From contig JAQEYU010000003.1 in NCBI GenBank assembly GCA_027692465.1, positions 124,001-188,000 on the forward strand: a DNA stretch of 64,000 nucleotides, in the 5' to 3' direction. Below the pieces are notes generated by a model. The model saw nothing but the letters and a program-made list of their open reading frames with translations, was not told where the DNA came from and searched no databases. The position numbers and the translations under genes were made by a program. Position 1 is the stretch's first letter. Each line of letters starts with the position of its first letter. Of this stretch, positions 48,824 through 57,877 are shown in pieces. The stretch is from Enterococcaceae bacterium OF42-14pH9A (GTDB lineage Bacteria > Bacillota > Bacilli > Lactobacillales > Enterococcaceae).

Positions 48824-48866
48824 AAAAAAGCAATGCCACCGTAATTGGTAGGCATTGCTTTTTTTG
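48824..48866 (+). terminator. Terminator after tsaD
   Basis: AAAAAAGCAATGCC/GGCATTGCTTTTTT perfect stem. Confidence 0.92.
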
Positions 48867-48940
48867 CTGTGTCAGGAAGAGGAGCTATTATCGGAAAGCA
48901 GATTTTCCAGACGACAAGGAGTTTTGTATCTTCCAAGCAC

Positions 48941-50056
48941 TTACACATGATTCATCGTGTAAGTATTGCGATGAGAAGCAGCGATCGGCAGGCTCAGAAT
49001 CATTGTAAAAGTCCCTGCTGAATTTTTAGCAGTCAGTGTTCCACCATGACTTTCAACGAGTTCCTTGGCGATCGGCAGACCAAGACCAGTGCCCCCGGAA
49101 CGACTGCCCCGCGCGCTGTCGCCGCGATAAAAGGGTTCGAATATCCGCGCCAATTTGTCTTCAGAAATCGTCGCCCCTTGGTTTTTCAGTGTCAGGATTG
49201 CTTGATTGTCTCGTTTTATCAGATGCAAGTTCAAAGCTGTCGCGGGATCGGCGTAATTGATAGCATTTTTTATGATATTATCCAAAACTCTTTCGAATTT
49301 TTCCGTGTCGATATCTACCCAAATCTCAGGCTCGAGCTCTTGTTCCCAGCTCAGATCTTTTTCTGTCATTAACGGTAAAAACTCATAGCTCAGCTGCTGC
49401 AGCATCACAGATAACTCTGTTGGACGGGTAGTCAAACCGACTGTTGCCAGATTGAAGCGGGTGATCTCAAAAAATTCGTTGATCAGATTTTCCAAACGAT
49501 AAGCTTTGTCCAAGGTGATCCCCGTATATTTCTCTCGGACCTCTGGCGGTAATTGGGGGCTTTCCTCCAATAGGGTGAGGTAGCCGATGATACTGGTCAA
49601 AGGCGTTCTGAGGTCATGTGCCAAATAGACGATCAGGTCGTTTTTCTTTTGCTCGGCATCTTGAGCAGCTCGCTGATGGAAGAGACTGTTGATCCGCACC
49701 CGGTTCATTTCCAAGGCGAAATCTGCAAGGTCTTCGGACAATTCAATCTCTTTTTCAGGTTCTTCCACCAGCTGTTTGGCGGCTGCCAGTGTCTCGTCCA
49801 GATATTTTGCGGCTCTGCGAATAAAAAGATAAGTTCCTGCTACCCAGATCGTCACCGCAATCACTATCAAAAGCGGGACCAGCAGACGATTGATCAGATT
49901 AAAAAAAGGATATAAGGGATCTGAATAATACCAGGTGCGTGAACTCAACAGGACTTTCAAAATAAGCGGAATGGCAATGAATAAGAAGATCAAACTACCG
50001 GTCATCAGCAGATAGCGGCGCATCAGTTTAGCGGCTAAGCGGCTTTTATTTTTCAA
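48941..50056 (-). CDS. VanS-like sensor histidine kinase
   Basis: 371-aa sensor with two membrane helices (about 17-35 and 58-80), a short extracellular loop between them, and an HK module. Phospho-acceptor His147 is in YLAHDLRTPLTSIIGYL, followed by ITLDKAYRLENLINEFFEIT, a segment characteristic of VanS-type kinases. N box DNIIKNAINYA and G box GTGLGLPIAKE are present. Overlaps the regulator by 11 bases. No vanHAX or other resistance gene is nearby, so it is not a vancomycin cassette. Confidence 0.9.
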   Translation of the reverse strand: MKNKSRLAAKLMRRYLLMTGSLIFLFIAIPLILKVLLSSRTWYYSDPLYPFFNLINRLLVPLLIVIAVTIWVAGTYLFIRRAAKYLDETLAAAKQLVEEPEKEIELSEDLADFALEMNRVRINSLFHQRAAQDAEQKKNDLIVYLAHDLRTPLTSIIGYLTLLEESPQLPPEVREKYTGITLDKAYRLENLINEFFEITRFNLATVGLTTRPTELSVMLQQLSYEFLPLMTEKDLSWEQELEPEIWVDIDTEKFERVLDNIIKNAINYADPATALNLHLIKRDNQAILTLKNQGATISEDKLARIFEPFYRGDSARGSRSGGTGLGLPIAKELVESHGGTLTAKNSAGTFTMILSLPIAASHRNTYTMNHV

Positions 50057-50747
50057 TGGTGTATCCCACCCCCCAGACAGTTTTGATGAATTTCGGTTTG
50101 CGCGGCGGTTCGTGGAGTTTTTCCCTCAGGCGGGCGATGTGGGCCATCACGGTATTGTTATTGTCCAGGTATTTTTCGCCCCAGACCGTTTCAAAGAGTG
50201 TTTCGGAAGAGACGACTTCCCCGGCACGACTGCACAAATACCAAAGAATTTTGAATTCAAGCGGTGTCAATTTGATCTCTTTGTCGTAGAGGCGGACTTT
50301 GTGACTGCTTTTTGAAACAAAGAGTCCGTTATGGTCGTATTCATGCACCTGGCGACGGTTTTGGGCTGCAGCTCTCTGATTGTAAGTCTGATAGCGGCGC
50401 AGCTGGGTTTTGACTCTGGCGATCACCTCCAACGGATTGAAGGGTTTGGTGATATAGTCGTCGGCCCCTAAGGAAAGTCCGGTAATCTTATCCAGGTCTT
50501 CACTTTTGGCAGTCAGCATCAGAACTGGAAAGAACTCTTTTTCTCTGATCTGTCGCAGCAAAGAGAAGCCGTCGATATCCGGCAGCATGACGTCCAAAAG
50601 TGCCAGCGATGGTTGATTCTGCGCCAGGTAGGCCAAGGCTTCTGTGCCGTTATAGGCTGTTTGTATGGTGTAGCCTTCATTCAGCAAAAAGGCAGCCAGC
50701 ATATCAGCGATTTCTTTTTCATCATCAACGATCAATATTTCTGTCAT
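50046..50747 (-). CDS. VanR-like OmpR-family response regulator
   Basis: 233-aa regulator: receiver with phospho-Asp52 (LLDVMLPDIDG) and Lys in LMLTAKSED, then a winged-helix DNA-binding domain ending KFIKTVWGVGYTIEK, the VanR-type C-terminus. ATG 50747 follows AAGGAG; a longer frame to 50780 is rejected. Middle gene of a three-gene reverse-strand operon. Confidence 0.92.
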   Translation of the reverse strand: MTEILIVDDEKEIADMLAAFLLNEGYTIQTAYNGTEALAYLAQNQPSLALLDVMLPDIDGFSLLRQIREKEFFPVLMLTAKSEDLDKITGLSLGADDYITKPFNPLEVIARVKTQLRRYQTYNQRAAAQNRRQVHEYDHNGLFVSKSSHKVRLYDKEIKLTPLEFKILWYLCSRAGEVVSSETLFETVWGEKYLDNNNTVMAHIARLREKLHEPPRKPKFIKTVWGVGYTIEK

Positions 50748-50807
50748 CAGGTGCAGCTCCTTTTTAACACGGATGTACACCCAGTATATGATAAGCCCCG
50801 TCCGCTG

Positions 50808-51575
50808 TCATCTTTTCCACAGTGCCCAATAGTTGATCCCTTCATTGACAAACGTTTCGCTGTCATAGGTTTTTCGATAGTGTTCCTTCGTTGGGTTATC
50901 ATTGGGATCATAGACTTTGATACGGCCCTTACTGTCGGTGGTCAGAACCATGATGTGACCAACGGTGGTAAAGGTTCCGGGTTTGACGGAAACGATTATC
51001 GGAATACCATTGTTCATAAATTCTTTGGCGCGATTAAAATGGTTTCCGAGATTTTCGAATTGCAGGTCATGGGCGACGGCGAAATCTGAAAAAATCTGCC
51101 AGGAGGTACCCTGCCCGGTGACATAATAGTTGTTTTGCGCCCAATTCAGAACGTCTGTCGGAGAGATGCTGTTTTTTTCCCAATAAGAATCGATCATCGC
51201 CAAAGAGGTCAATGCACATCCGTTATGGGCCAGGTCATTTTGCGAAGCCTCTGATCCGTAAGCTGCATTTCCCCAACGCTCGTCAGTCTGAAGCAGCAGC
51301 GGAAGAGTGATGTTCTTTTGGTCTGCTTCCAAAAATTGGTTGGCTTTGCGACTGAATTTTTCAGGCAGAATCTGAACCGTCGTGCTGCGGGGGGCCTCCC
51401 ACGGCAAATGAAAAGGCAGCTGATACCCTCGTCCCAAGAGGCTGTAGCCGCTGAGCAACAGCAGCAGTGCCGCCAACAACAACGGCAGGTATCTGTGTTT
51501 TTTGCGCGCTTTTCGACGAGTCTTAAGATTACGCGGCAGCGTCCGTCTGATGAGTAAGGGCTTTTTTTGTTCCAT
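50808..51575 (-). CDS. Membrane-anchored C39-like cysteine peptidase
   Basis: 255-aa protein: a basic cytoplasmic N-terminus, one membrane helix (about 30-48), then an extracellular C39-like papain-fold domain. Catalytic Cys120 is in HNGCALTSLAM, His207 in TVGHIMVLT, and an Asp/Asn in YDPND (223-226). CGGAGG before ATG. It is the first gene of the operon with the VanRS-like pair, so the two-component system may control or sense its activity. Substrate unknown; a cell-wall or peptide target is plausible. Confidence 0.85.
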   Translation of the reverse strand: MEQKKPLLIRRTLPRNLKTRRKARKKHRYLPLLLAALLLLLSGYSLLGRGYQLPFHLPWEAPRSTTVQILPEKFSRKANQFLEADQKNITLPLLLQTDERWGNAAYGSEASQNDLAHNGCALTSLAMIDSYWEKNSISPTDVLNWAQNNYYVTGQGTSWQIFSDFAVAHDLQFENLGNHFNRAKEFMNNGIPIIVSVKPGTFTTVGHIMVLTTDSKGRIKVYDPNDNPTKEHYRKTYDSETFVNEGINYWALWKR

Positions 51576-51589
51576 GTTAACTTTTCCTC

Positions 51590-51932
51590 CGATTGCTTTG
51601 ATTTTGTGAACGTTTTGCGTTTCTGATGCAGCAAAAGTATTTCCGCAGCTTTAGCATATAAGAAAGCTTGTAGGGAGATATCCATTCTTTCTGATGAAGT
51701 TCTTACGATTTTCTGATATTTGCTGTTGTCTCTCTTATAGACTTCATGGTGAAGAAAAGTCGCTGCTCATGGATTGTTTGACTTGTCTTCACTTTCTGAT
51801 TTAGGAAAAAGAGCAGCGTATCTGGATGCTGCTGAAGTGCTCTGCCGCTTTCGAGTTTCTGCAGCTGAATCTATTTTCCTGTTCTGAAGGGGTGTCCCAT
51901 GATTAAAACTTGCGAATTACGTTATAATTAAA
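51590..51932. other. Divergent control region between the C39 operon and arcA
   Basis: No gene. CGCTGCTC (from 51762) and GAGCAGCG (to about 51826) form an inverted repeat 50 bases apart. TATAAT at 51923-51928 could be the arcA -10, but its -35 is poor. Confidence 0.4.
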
Positions 51933-52126
51933 AGGGACCGGAAACGTCGGCGGGATTCAGATTTTTACGGAATAAAGCGAGTTATCGCAACTATTTCGGT
52001 CCTTTTCTCCGCAATCTACGTCGTAAATACTCGCTTATGCACCACATAAGCGAGCATTTACTCCTTGATTTCGACAAAAAGTCCGCAAAAATCTGGATTC
52101 CCCCAGAGTTTTCAGATACGCCCTAA
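51933..52126 (+). repeat. Interspersed repeat element, copy 9 (forward, longest)
   Basis: The left GGGATTCAGATTTTTACGGA is the inverse of the right TCCGCAAAAATCTGGATTCC, and the right end is GTTTTCAGATACGCCCTAA. The centre has a near-perfect stem: GTAAATACTCGCTTATG (52023-52039) with CATAAGCGAGCATTTAC (52045-52061). It lies in the presumed arcA leader. Confidence 0.82.
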
Positions 52127-52171
52127 GCAGGAAGCGGTCGTTTCCCAATAAAATTGGTAGGAGGCAAAACA

Positions 52172-53395
52172 GTGAGTGCCATTGAAGTTTTTTCTGAAAT
52201 AGGCAAATTGAAAAAGGTGTTGTTGAAACGTCCCGGACAAGAAGTGGAGAACTTGACACCTGACAGTATGGAAGAGCTGTTGTTTGACGATATTCCGTTT
52301 TTGAAGATGATCCAAAAAGAACACGATGTTTTTGCAGATCTCCTGCGTTCAGAAGGAATCGAAGTCTGTTATTTGGAGAAAATGGCTGCTGAAGCGATCG
52401 ATGCCGGCGGGGTGAAGGTGCCTTTCATCGTTGACTTTTTGAACGAGTCGAGGATCCAATCGCCTTTTTTGCGGCAGGAGCTGTTCGAGTATCTGATGGC
52501 TTTTGATACGCAGCCTTTGGTGAAAAAGATGATGGCCGGGATCCGCACCAATGAGGTCAAGGTTAATGGACGGTCGTTACTGGATGTTTCACGAGACAGC
52601 GGCAAGCCTTTTTATCTGATGCCGATGCCCAGTCTGTATTTCACTCGAGACTCGTTGGCTTGTGTTGGTCGGGGTCTGCTGATCAATCCAATGGCTTTTG
52701 AAGCTCGCAAGCGGGAATCGTTGTTTGTGGAATATATTTATCGTTACCATCCTTTTTTTGAAACGGAGGAAGCACCGATCTGGCTTGATCGTGACTATGA
52801 TGCACCGATTGAAGGTGGTGATATTCTGGTCTTGAGTCAAACGGTGCTGGCGGTGGGAATCAGCCAGCGCACCAGTGCCAAAGCAATTGAACAGTTGGCC
52901 CGTAATATTTTGGGACAGCCCGGCGGTTTTCAGAAAATATTGGCAATCAAGATTCCTAAAGAACGGGCAATGATGCACCTGGATACAGTCTTTACGATGG
53001 TAGACAAAGAGAAATTCACAATTCATCCGGCAATCCTCACAGCGGAAGGTTTGTTGGATATTTATGTCATCGAAGCTCAGGGGGAAAATCTGCGGATCAC
53101 ACCTGAACGGGACCTGCAGCAGGTTTTGAAGCAACTACTGGGACTTAATGAGCTGATCTTAATCCCTACCGGCGGCGGGGATGCCATCGCAGCTCCAAGA
53201 GAGCAATGGAACGATGGCTCCAACACGTTGGCGATTGCTCCGGGGAAAGTTGTAACCTATGATCGCAATTATGTTTCAAACGAATTGCTGCGGGAAGCGG
53301 GGATCACGGTTTTAGAAATCCCTTCCGGGGAGTTGTCCCGCGGGCGGGGCGGTCCGCGCTGCATGAGTCAACCTTTTTGGCGGGAAAGTCTTTGA
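52172..53395 (+). CDS. arcA: Arginine deiminase
   Basis: 407-aa amidinotransferase-fold enzyme hydrolysing arginine to citrulline and ammonia, first step of the ADI pathway. FTRDSLACVGRG, MHLDTVFTMVD, the His region and the C-terminal nucleophile Cys in RCMSQPFWRE are present. GTG 52172 follows TAGGAGG by seven bases. A terminator overlaps its stop codon, separating it from arcB. Confidence 0.95.
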   Translation: MSAIEVFSEIGKLKKVLLKRPGQEVENLTPDSMEELLFDDIPFLKMIQKEHDVFADLLRSEGIEVCYLEKMAAEAIDAGGVKVPFIVDFLNESRIQSPFLRQELFEYLMAFDTQPLVKKMMAGIRTNEVKVNGRSLLDVSRDSGKPFYLMPMPSLYFTRDSLACVGRGLLINPMAFEARKRESLFVEYIYRYHPFFETEEAPIWLDRDYDAPIEGGDILVLSQTVLAVGISQRTSAKAIEQLARNILGQPGGFQKILAIKIPKERAMMHLDTVFTMVDKEKFTIHPAILTAEGLLDIYVIEAQGENLRITPERDLQQVLKQLLGLNELILIPTGGGDAIAAPREQWNDGSNTLAIAPGKVVTYDRNYVSNELLREAGITVLEIPSGELSRGRGGPRCMSQPFWRESL

Positions 53396-53409
53396 ACTTT
53401 CCCTTTTTT
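53382..53409 (+). terminator. Terminator overlapping the arcA stop
   Basis: GGGAAAGT, CTTTGA loop, ACTTTCCC, then six T residues. Confidence 0.82.
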
Positions 53410-53419
53410 GTGTTACACT
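53392..53419 (+). promoter_or_regulatory. Possible arcB promoter
   Basis: TTGAAC and TACACT with a 16-base spacer, overlapping the arcA terminator. Confidence 0.45.
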
Positions 53420-53425
53420 GATAAA

Positions 53426-53443
53426 AATGAATAATTATACATT
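53426..53443 (+). promoter_or_regulatory. ARG-box-like operator before arcB
   Basis: AATGAATAATTATACATT is an 18-bp palindrome with one mismatched pair, close to the ARG box TGAATAATTATTCA bound by ArgR-family proteins; argR is in the window. Confidence 0.6.
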
Positions 53444-53460
53444 TTGGAGGTTGTTTGGAG

Positions 53461-54477
53461 ATGGAATATTCAGTGTTTCAAGGGAAGAGTTTTTTGAAAG
53501 AAAAGGATTTTACCAAAGACGAGTTGCTGTATCTAATCGATTTTGCTGCTCATTTGAAAGAATTGAAAAAAGCGGGGATCCCGCATAATTATCTGCAAGG
53601 AAAGAATATCGCACTATTATTTGAAAAAACCTCGACCCGGACACGGGCGGCTTTTACAGTTGCCGCCAATGATCTGGGCGCCCACCCGGAGTTTCTTGGC
53701 GCGGGAGATATCCAATTAGGAAAAAAAGAATCGGTGGAAGATACAGCAAAAGTGCTGGGAAGTATGTTCGATGGCATAGAGTATCGCGGCTTTAATCAAG
53801 CAGCGGTAGAAGCGTTGGCGGAATTTTCAGGCGTCCCGGTATGGAATGGCTTAACTGATCAGTGGCATCCGACACAGATGCTGGCAGATTTTTTGACCAT
53901 CAAAGAACATTTTGGAAAATTGACCGGCCTGACTTTGGTATATTCCGGTGACGGGCGGAACAATGTCGCCAATTCATTGCTGGTGACCGGGGCGATTTTG
54001 GGTGTCAACGTACACATTGTGGCTCCTGAAACACTATTTCCGGAAGAGGGGATCGTTGCGCTGGCTCAAGAATATGCGGAGGCTTCCGGCGCACAACTTT
54101 TGATCACCGCAGATGTTTCAGAAGGGGTCAAAGGGGCGGATGTCTTGTACACTGATGTCTGGGTGTCGATGGGTGAAGAGGAAAAATTTTCCGAGCGGGT
54201 GGAACTTTTACTACCGTATCAAGTCAATATGGCGATGGTAGCAGCGACCGGAAACGATCAAGCAATCTTTTTACACTGTCTGCCGGCTTTTCATGATGCC
54301 CAAACACAATATGCCCAAAAAATTGCCGAATCTTTCGGATTGACAGAAATGGAAGTGACTGATGAAGTCTTTCAGGCACCATTTGCCAAACAATTTCAGC
54401 AGGCGGAAAACCGGATGCATACAATCAAAGCAGTGATGGCAGCGACGTTGGGGAATCTTTTTATTCCAAAAGTCTGA
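53461..54477 (+). CDS. arcB: Ornithine carbamoyltransferase, catabolic
   Basis: 338-aa transferase; in the ADI pathway it runs phosphorolysis of citrulline to ornithine and carbamoyl phosphate. Carbamoyl-phosphate site [14 protein letters not shown], and ornithine-side DVWVSMGEE and HCLPAFHD mark a true OTCase, not putrescine carbamoyltransferase. ATG 53461 has GGAGG ten bases upstream; TTG 53455 is the alternative. No arcC or arcD follows. Confidence 0.94.
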   Translation: MEYSVFQGKSFLKEKDFTKDELLYLIDFAAHLKELKKAGIPHNYLQGKNIALLFEKTSTRTRAAFTVAANDLGAHPEFLGAGDIQLGKKESVEDTAKVLGSMFDGIEYRGFNQAAVEALAEFSGVPVWNGLTDQWHPTQMLADFLTIKEHFGKLTGLTLVYSGDGRNNVANSLLVTGAILGVNVHIVAPETLFPEEGIVALAQEYAEASGAQLLITADVSEGVKGADVLYTDVWVSMGEEEKFSERVELLLPYQVNMAMVAATGNDQAIFLHCLPAFHDAQTQYAQKIAESFGLTEMEVTDEVFQAPFAKQFQQAENRMHTIKAVMAATLGNLFIPKV

Positions 54478-54528
54478 AGGGACACTTGTTGCCCTAATTT
54501 TTGGCTAGGCAAAGCAGCTCTTTTTTGC

Positions 54529-54534
54529 TATACT
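54529..54534 (+). promoter_or_regulatory. Extended -10 of the argS T-box transcript
   Basis: TGCTATACT, about 15 bases before the T-box leader begins. Confidence 0.55.
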
Positions 54535-54549
54535 GATCTCAGTTTAATA

Positions 54550-54768
54550 TGAGACGTTGAGCAAGAAAGTAACGCTGTGGGCCGATCAAAGCGAATCCGG
54601 GGAGGTGGGAGCCGGATATCCGACGCATCGTGAAACGTACTTGTGAGTTTTCTGCGCTTGCAGACGGCAGCCTACCGTTATAGGCGAGGTGGTCCGAGCC
54701 TTCGGACAAAAAGAGTGGTACCGCGGGAATTCTCGTCTCTGATGTGCAGACATCAGGGGCGTTTTTTA
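54550..54768 (+). ncRNA. T-box riboswitch, arginine type
   Basis: The leader has the T-box sequence AGAGTGGTACCGCG (54712-54725), a Stem I region with the AGTA bulge (AAAGTAACG near 54567) and an ATCCGG/CCGGAT apical helix, and a terminator CGTCTCTGATGT/ACATCAGGGGCG with six T residues (54734-54768). Uncharged tRNA-Arg should stabilise the antiterminator. CGC at 54624-54626 is my best specifier candidate, fitting argS, but I did not fold the whole stem. Confidence 0.93.
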
Positions 54769-54828
54769 TTTGCAGAAAACCACTCCATTACTGGATAGAA
54801 AACCCTCATCACAAAAGGAGAAGATGAC

Positions 54829-56520
54829 ATGAACAACAAGGAAATCGTAGCAAAAGCTGTCTTTGATGTTGTCAAAGACGACCTCTCATTGGAACAAGTC
54901 CAAGCCCTCTTGGAAAATCCCAAATCCCCAGACCACGGGGATGTTGCTTTTCCGGCCTTCGCCTTGGCAAAAGTTTATCGCAAAGCCCCACAACAGATTG
55001 CCAGTGATCTGGCGGAAAAAATTGAAGCCACTGCCTTTGAAAAAATTGCAGTCGTGGGACCGTACCTGAACTTTTTCATGAGCAAAGCAAGTGTATCTGA
55101 AACGGTTTTGAAACAAGTGATTACCGAGAAGAATCAATACGGTGACGCTTCAGTCGGAATGGCACAAACGGTACCTATCGATATGTCCTCACCGAATATT
55201 GCCAAACCGATTTCAATGGGACACCTGCGTTCGACTGTAATTGGAAATTCCATCGGTTTTATTTTGGAAAAAATCGGTTACCGTCCGATTCGGATCAACC
55301 ATCTGGGGGACTGGGGAACGCAGTTTGGTAAGCTGATTGTTGCTTATAAAAAATGGGGATCAGAAGAAGCTGTCAAAGCGCAACCGATCCAAGAGCTTCT
55401 GCGTTTGTACGTAGATTTCCACGAACAGGCTGAGACAGAGCCGGCATTGGAAGATGAGGCAAGAGCCTGGTTCAAAAAATTGGAAGACGGTGACAAAGAA
55501 GCAGTCTCTTTGTGGCAGTGGTTCCGTGACGAATCCATGAAGGAATTCAACAAAATTTATGCGCTGTTGGATGTTTCCTTTGATTCGATGAATGGGGAAG
55601 CTTTCTACAATGACAAGATGGCGGAAATCGTTGAAATGCTGGAAGAAAAACACCTGCTCAAAGAAGACCAAGGCGCGGAAATTGTTGATTTGTCCGCTTA
55701 TGATCTGAATCCGGCTCTGATCCGCAAATCCGACGGGGCCACTTTGTATATCACACGGGATCTGGCGGCTGCCCTTTACCGCAAACGGACCTATGATTTT
55801 GCGAAATCTGTTTATGTGGTGGGAAATGAGCAAAGTTATCATTTCAAACAGCTGAAAGCCGTTTTGAAGGAAATGGGCTTCGACTGGGCAGATGAGATCT
55901 ACCACGTGGCTTTCGGACTGATTACAAAAGACGGCAAAAAACTTTCTACTCGTAAAGGAAAGATCGTCTTGCTGGAAGAAGTACTGATGGAAGCAACTGA
56001 ACTGGCAAAAGGCCAGATTGCAGAAAAGAACCCGACACTTGAAAACAAAGATGAAGTTGCCAAGCAAGTCGGCGTTGGGGCCGTTATTTTCCATGATCTG
56101 AAAAACGACCGCATGAACAATTTCGATTTCAATCTGGAAGAAGTCGTGCGCTTTGAAGGAGAAACCGGTCCGTATGTTCAATATACCCATGCCCGGGGGA
56201 TGAGTATCCTGGCTAAAGCTGACTTCACGCCAAATTCCGAAGCGGTCTACAGTTTGACTGATGAAAACAGCTGGGAGGTCATCAAACTGTTGCAACAATA
56301 TCCGGATACGGTTTTATCTGCAGCTGAAAAATATGAGCCTTCAGTGATTGCCAAACACGCTATCAAACTGGCGCAAGCTTTCAATAAATTTTATGCTAAC
56401 GTTAAAGTTCTGGCAGAAGATGAACAGAAAGAGGCGCGTCTGGCATTGGTGTACGCAGTGACTATCGTTTTGAAAGAAGACCTGCGCCTGTTAGGTCTCG
56501 CAGCTCCGGACAAGATGTAG
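54829..56520 (+). CDS. argS: Arginyl-tRNA synthetase
   Basis: 563-aa class I synthetase. The HIGH-type motif is [20 protein letters not shown] and the KMSKS-type KKLSTRKGK. An N-terminal tRNA-binding ArgS domain (about 1-90) and C-terminal DALR anticodon domain (about 440-563) are present. AAAAGGAG before ATG. Preceded by an arginine T-box. Confidence 0.97.
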   Translation: MNNKEIVAKAVFDVVKDDLSLEQVQALLENPKSPDHGDVAFPAFALAKVYRKAPQQIASDLAEKIEATAFEKIAVVGPYLNFFMSKASVSETVLKQVITEKNQYGDASVGMAQTVPIDMSSPNIAKPISMGHLRSTVIGNSIGFILEKIGYRPIRINHLGDWGTQFGKLIVAYKKWGSEEAVKAQPIQELLRLYVDFHEQAETEPALEDEARAWFKKLEDGDKEAVSLWQWFRDESMKEFNKIYALLDVSFDSMNGEAFYNDKMAEIVEMLEEKHLLKEDQGAEIVDLSAYDLNPALIRKSDGATLYITRDLAAALYRKRTYDFAKSVYVVGNEQSYHFKQLKAVLKEMGFDWADEIYHVAFGLITKDGKKLSTRKGKIVLLEEVLMEATELAKGQIAEKNPTLENKDEVAKQVGVGAVIFHDLKNDRMNNFDFNLEEVVRFEGETGPYVQYTHARGMSILAKADFTPNSEAVYSLTDENSWEVIKLLQQYPDTVLSAAEKYEPSVIAKHAIKLAQAFNKFYANVKVLAEDEQKEARLALVYAVTIVLKEDLRLLGLAAPDKM

Positions 56521-56540
56521 ACCATCTGCTAAAAGTTAAA

Positions 56541-56588
56541 AAAATCTGCGGCCTGTCTTTTGCTTTCAAAGGACAGCTGCAGATTTTT
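56541..56588 (+). terminator. Terminator after argS
   Basis: AAAATCTGC..CTGTC pairs with GACAG..GCAGATTTT. Confidence 0.82.
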
Positions 56589-56641
56589 GCTTTATAATGG
56601 GAAAGATGAGTCGCTTTGAGAAAGTAACTTTGTAAGAATGA

Positions 56642-56679
56642 TTGACGATTTGGACAGTGTTATGTAATCTGTGTAAAAT
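56642..56679 (+). promoter_or_regulatory. Possible promoter for the TetR gene
   Basis: TTGACG and TAATCT 17 bases apart (56642-56670), or TTGGAC and TAAAAT 18 bases apart (56650-56679). Confidence 0.4.
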
Positions 56680-56799
56680 AGGCTGTTTATACCCCTTATA
56701 TCACAACTTGTCCGTTTTTTTCAGCTCCCAAAGTTTCTTGGCAGTCTTGGTTCTGCGAGTGCTTTCAACTACTAATTCAATGGAAATCAGGTGATAACT

Positions 56800-57402
56800 G
56801 TGCCGAAATCGACCTTTTTAAATCTGCCGGCTGCCAAAAAAAAAGCGGTTGAAAATGTTTTATTGGAAGTTTTTTATGACCGCCATGTGGCACAAGTCAA
56901 GGTTTCTGAGATCGTTACCAAAATGGGCATGGCCAGAGGTTCTTTTTACAAATATTTCGAAGATCTGGAAGATGCCCATCTATATCTGATCAAACAAGCC
57001 TCTACCGAAGTCCATCAAGAGATCCTGAATGCGATCAATGAGCAGCAGGCAGACTTCTTTCGCGGCATCGAAGTGTATCTGACCGAAGTCATGGCATTGG
57101 ATCGAAACGACAACCGGTGGAAAATGATCAAGCTGTTGACTAAAAGTAGTGATGTCTTCGCCAAACGAATGGATGCTTCCGCTGAGCTGGAGGATCATGT
57201 GCTGCGGGCTTGGACGGAGCTGTTGGAAAAAAATCGGATTGTGATGGCGACCGATGCCGAGGCGCTGGCGTTCTTGTATCTGATGATGGATCTGGTTATG
57301 ACGGAGCTGACAGCAGCAGTCGTCAACAATTGGGATATTCCGACACTGAAAACAGATTACCGTTTTCGGGAAAACTGGCTGAAAAAAGGGCTGTATCCCT
57401 GA
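56800..57402 (+). CDS. TetR family transcriptional regulator
   Basis: 200-aa regulator. HTH at about 30-55 (VSEIVTKMGMARGSFYKYFE) and a helical ligand domain. The GTG at 56800 follows GGTGAT and yields MPKSTFLNLP, the usual start of this TetR subgroup; a GTG at 56791 would add three residues. No obvious partner gene adjoins it, so the target is unknown. Confidence 0.88.
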   Translation: MPKSTFLNLPAAKKKAVENVLLEVFYDRHVAQVKVSEIVTKMGMARGSFYKYFEDLEDAHLYLIKQASTEVHQEILNAINEQQADFFRGIEVYLTEVMALDRNDNRWKMIKLLTKSSDVFAKRMDASAELEDHVLRAWTELLEKNRIVMATDAEALAFLYLMMDLVMTELTAAVVNNWDIPTLKTDYRFRENWLKKGLYP

Positions 57403-57420
57403 TTTATTAAAGTTAAACCA

Positions 57421-57480
57421 AAAAAATCCGAACCTGGTTAAGGGCTGCTGCTGCCGCCTTTTTCCGGGTTCGGATTTTTT
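57421..57480. terminator. Bidirectional terminator between the TetR and DUF3899 genes
   Basis: AAAAAATCCGAACC pairs perfectly with GGTTCGGATTTTTT. Confidence 0.9.
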
Positions 57481-57528
57481 ATGGTGAACAAAATTTACTA
57501 AACAGGAAAGCATCGGTTATCCCACAAC

Positions 57529-57810
57529 TCAGTGAAAGAAAAGCTGCCAGAGGAGCAACAACGAAAAGCCCAGAAAAAAAGGTGAAATGTATTTCAAAGT
57601 GAAACGGCTGAAAGCTTTTCCAACCCGGCGTTCAGTTGTGTATTTGGGATTTTTCCGGTCACTTTTAAACCTTGCGGGTGGTCGCGACCAGAACAAGCCG
57701 CCGCTGATTTTCAACAAGAGAGCCAAAAACAGCAGGAGACCAGTCGTACTGAAACCGATAAAGATCAAGCTTGAAATCAAATCCAATTCCGACAACGAGG
57801 ATTGAATCAT
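57529..57810 (-). CDS. DUF3899 family membrane protein
   Basis: 93-aa protein with two membrane helices (about 12-36 and 74-92) linked by a basic cytoplasmic loop (ARFKSDRKNPKYTTERRVGK), matching DUF3899. Reverse strand, 67 bases after argR and probably cotranscribed. Function unknown. Confidence 0.78.
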   Translation of the reverse strand: MIQSSLSELDLISSLIFIGFSTTGLLLFLALLLKISGGLFWSRPPARFKSDRKNPKYTTERRVGKAFSRFTLKYISPFFLGFSLLLLWQLFFH

Positions 57811-57877
57811 CCCAGATCAACTACCTTTCATGAACCGGCTTTTTACGAGGGTGCTGGCCATTGTAAAATAGCAGTGG

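Noticed and set aside
48939..48964. ACTTACAC/GTGTAAGT dyad at the end of the VanS-like gene
   Set aside because: No T tract on either strand and the arms lie inside the last codons; could be chance.
48941..50747. Vancomycin-resistance gene cluster
   Set aside because: Only the regulatory pair is Van-like; no ligase, dehydrogenase or dipeptidase gene is present, so resistance is not indicated.
55360..56298. 312-aa open frame on the strand opposite argS
   Set aside because: Fully antisense to a certain gene, no ribosome site, low-complexity Phe/Gln-rich translation. A codon-bias shadow.
57587..57805. 72-aa forward frame in the DUF3899 region
   Set aside because: The reverse frame has the membrane helices and family pattern; the forward one is its shadow.
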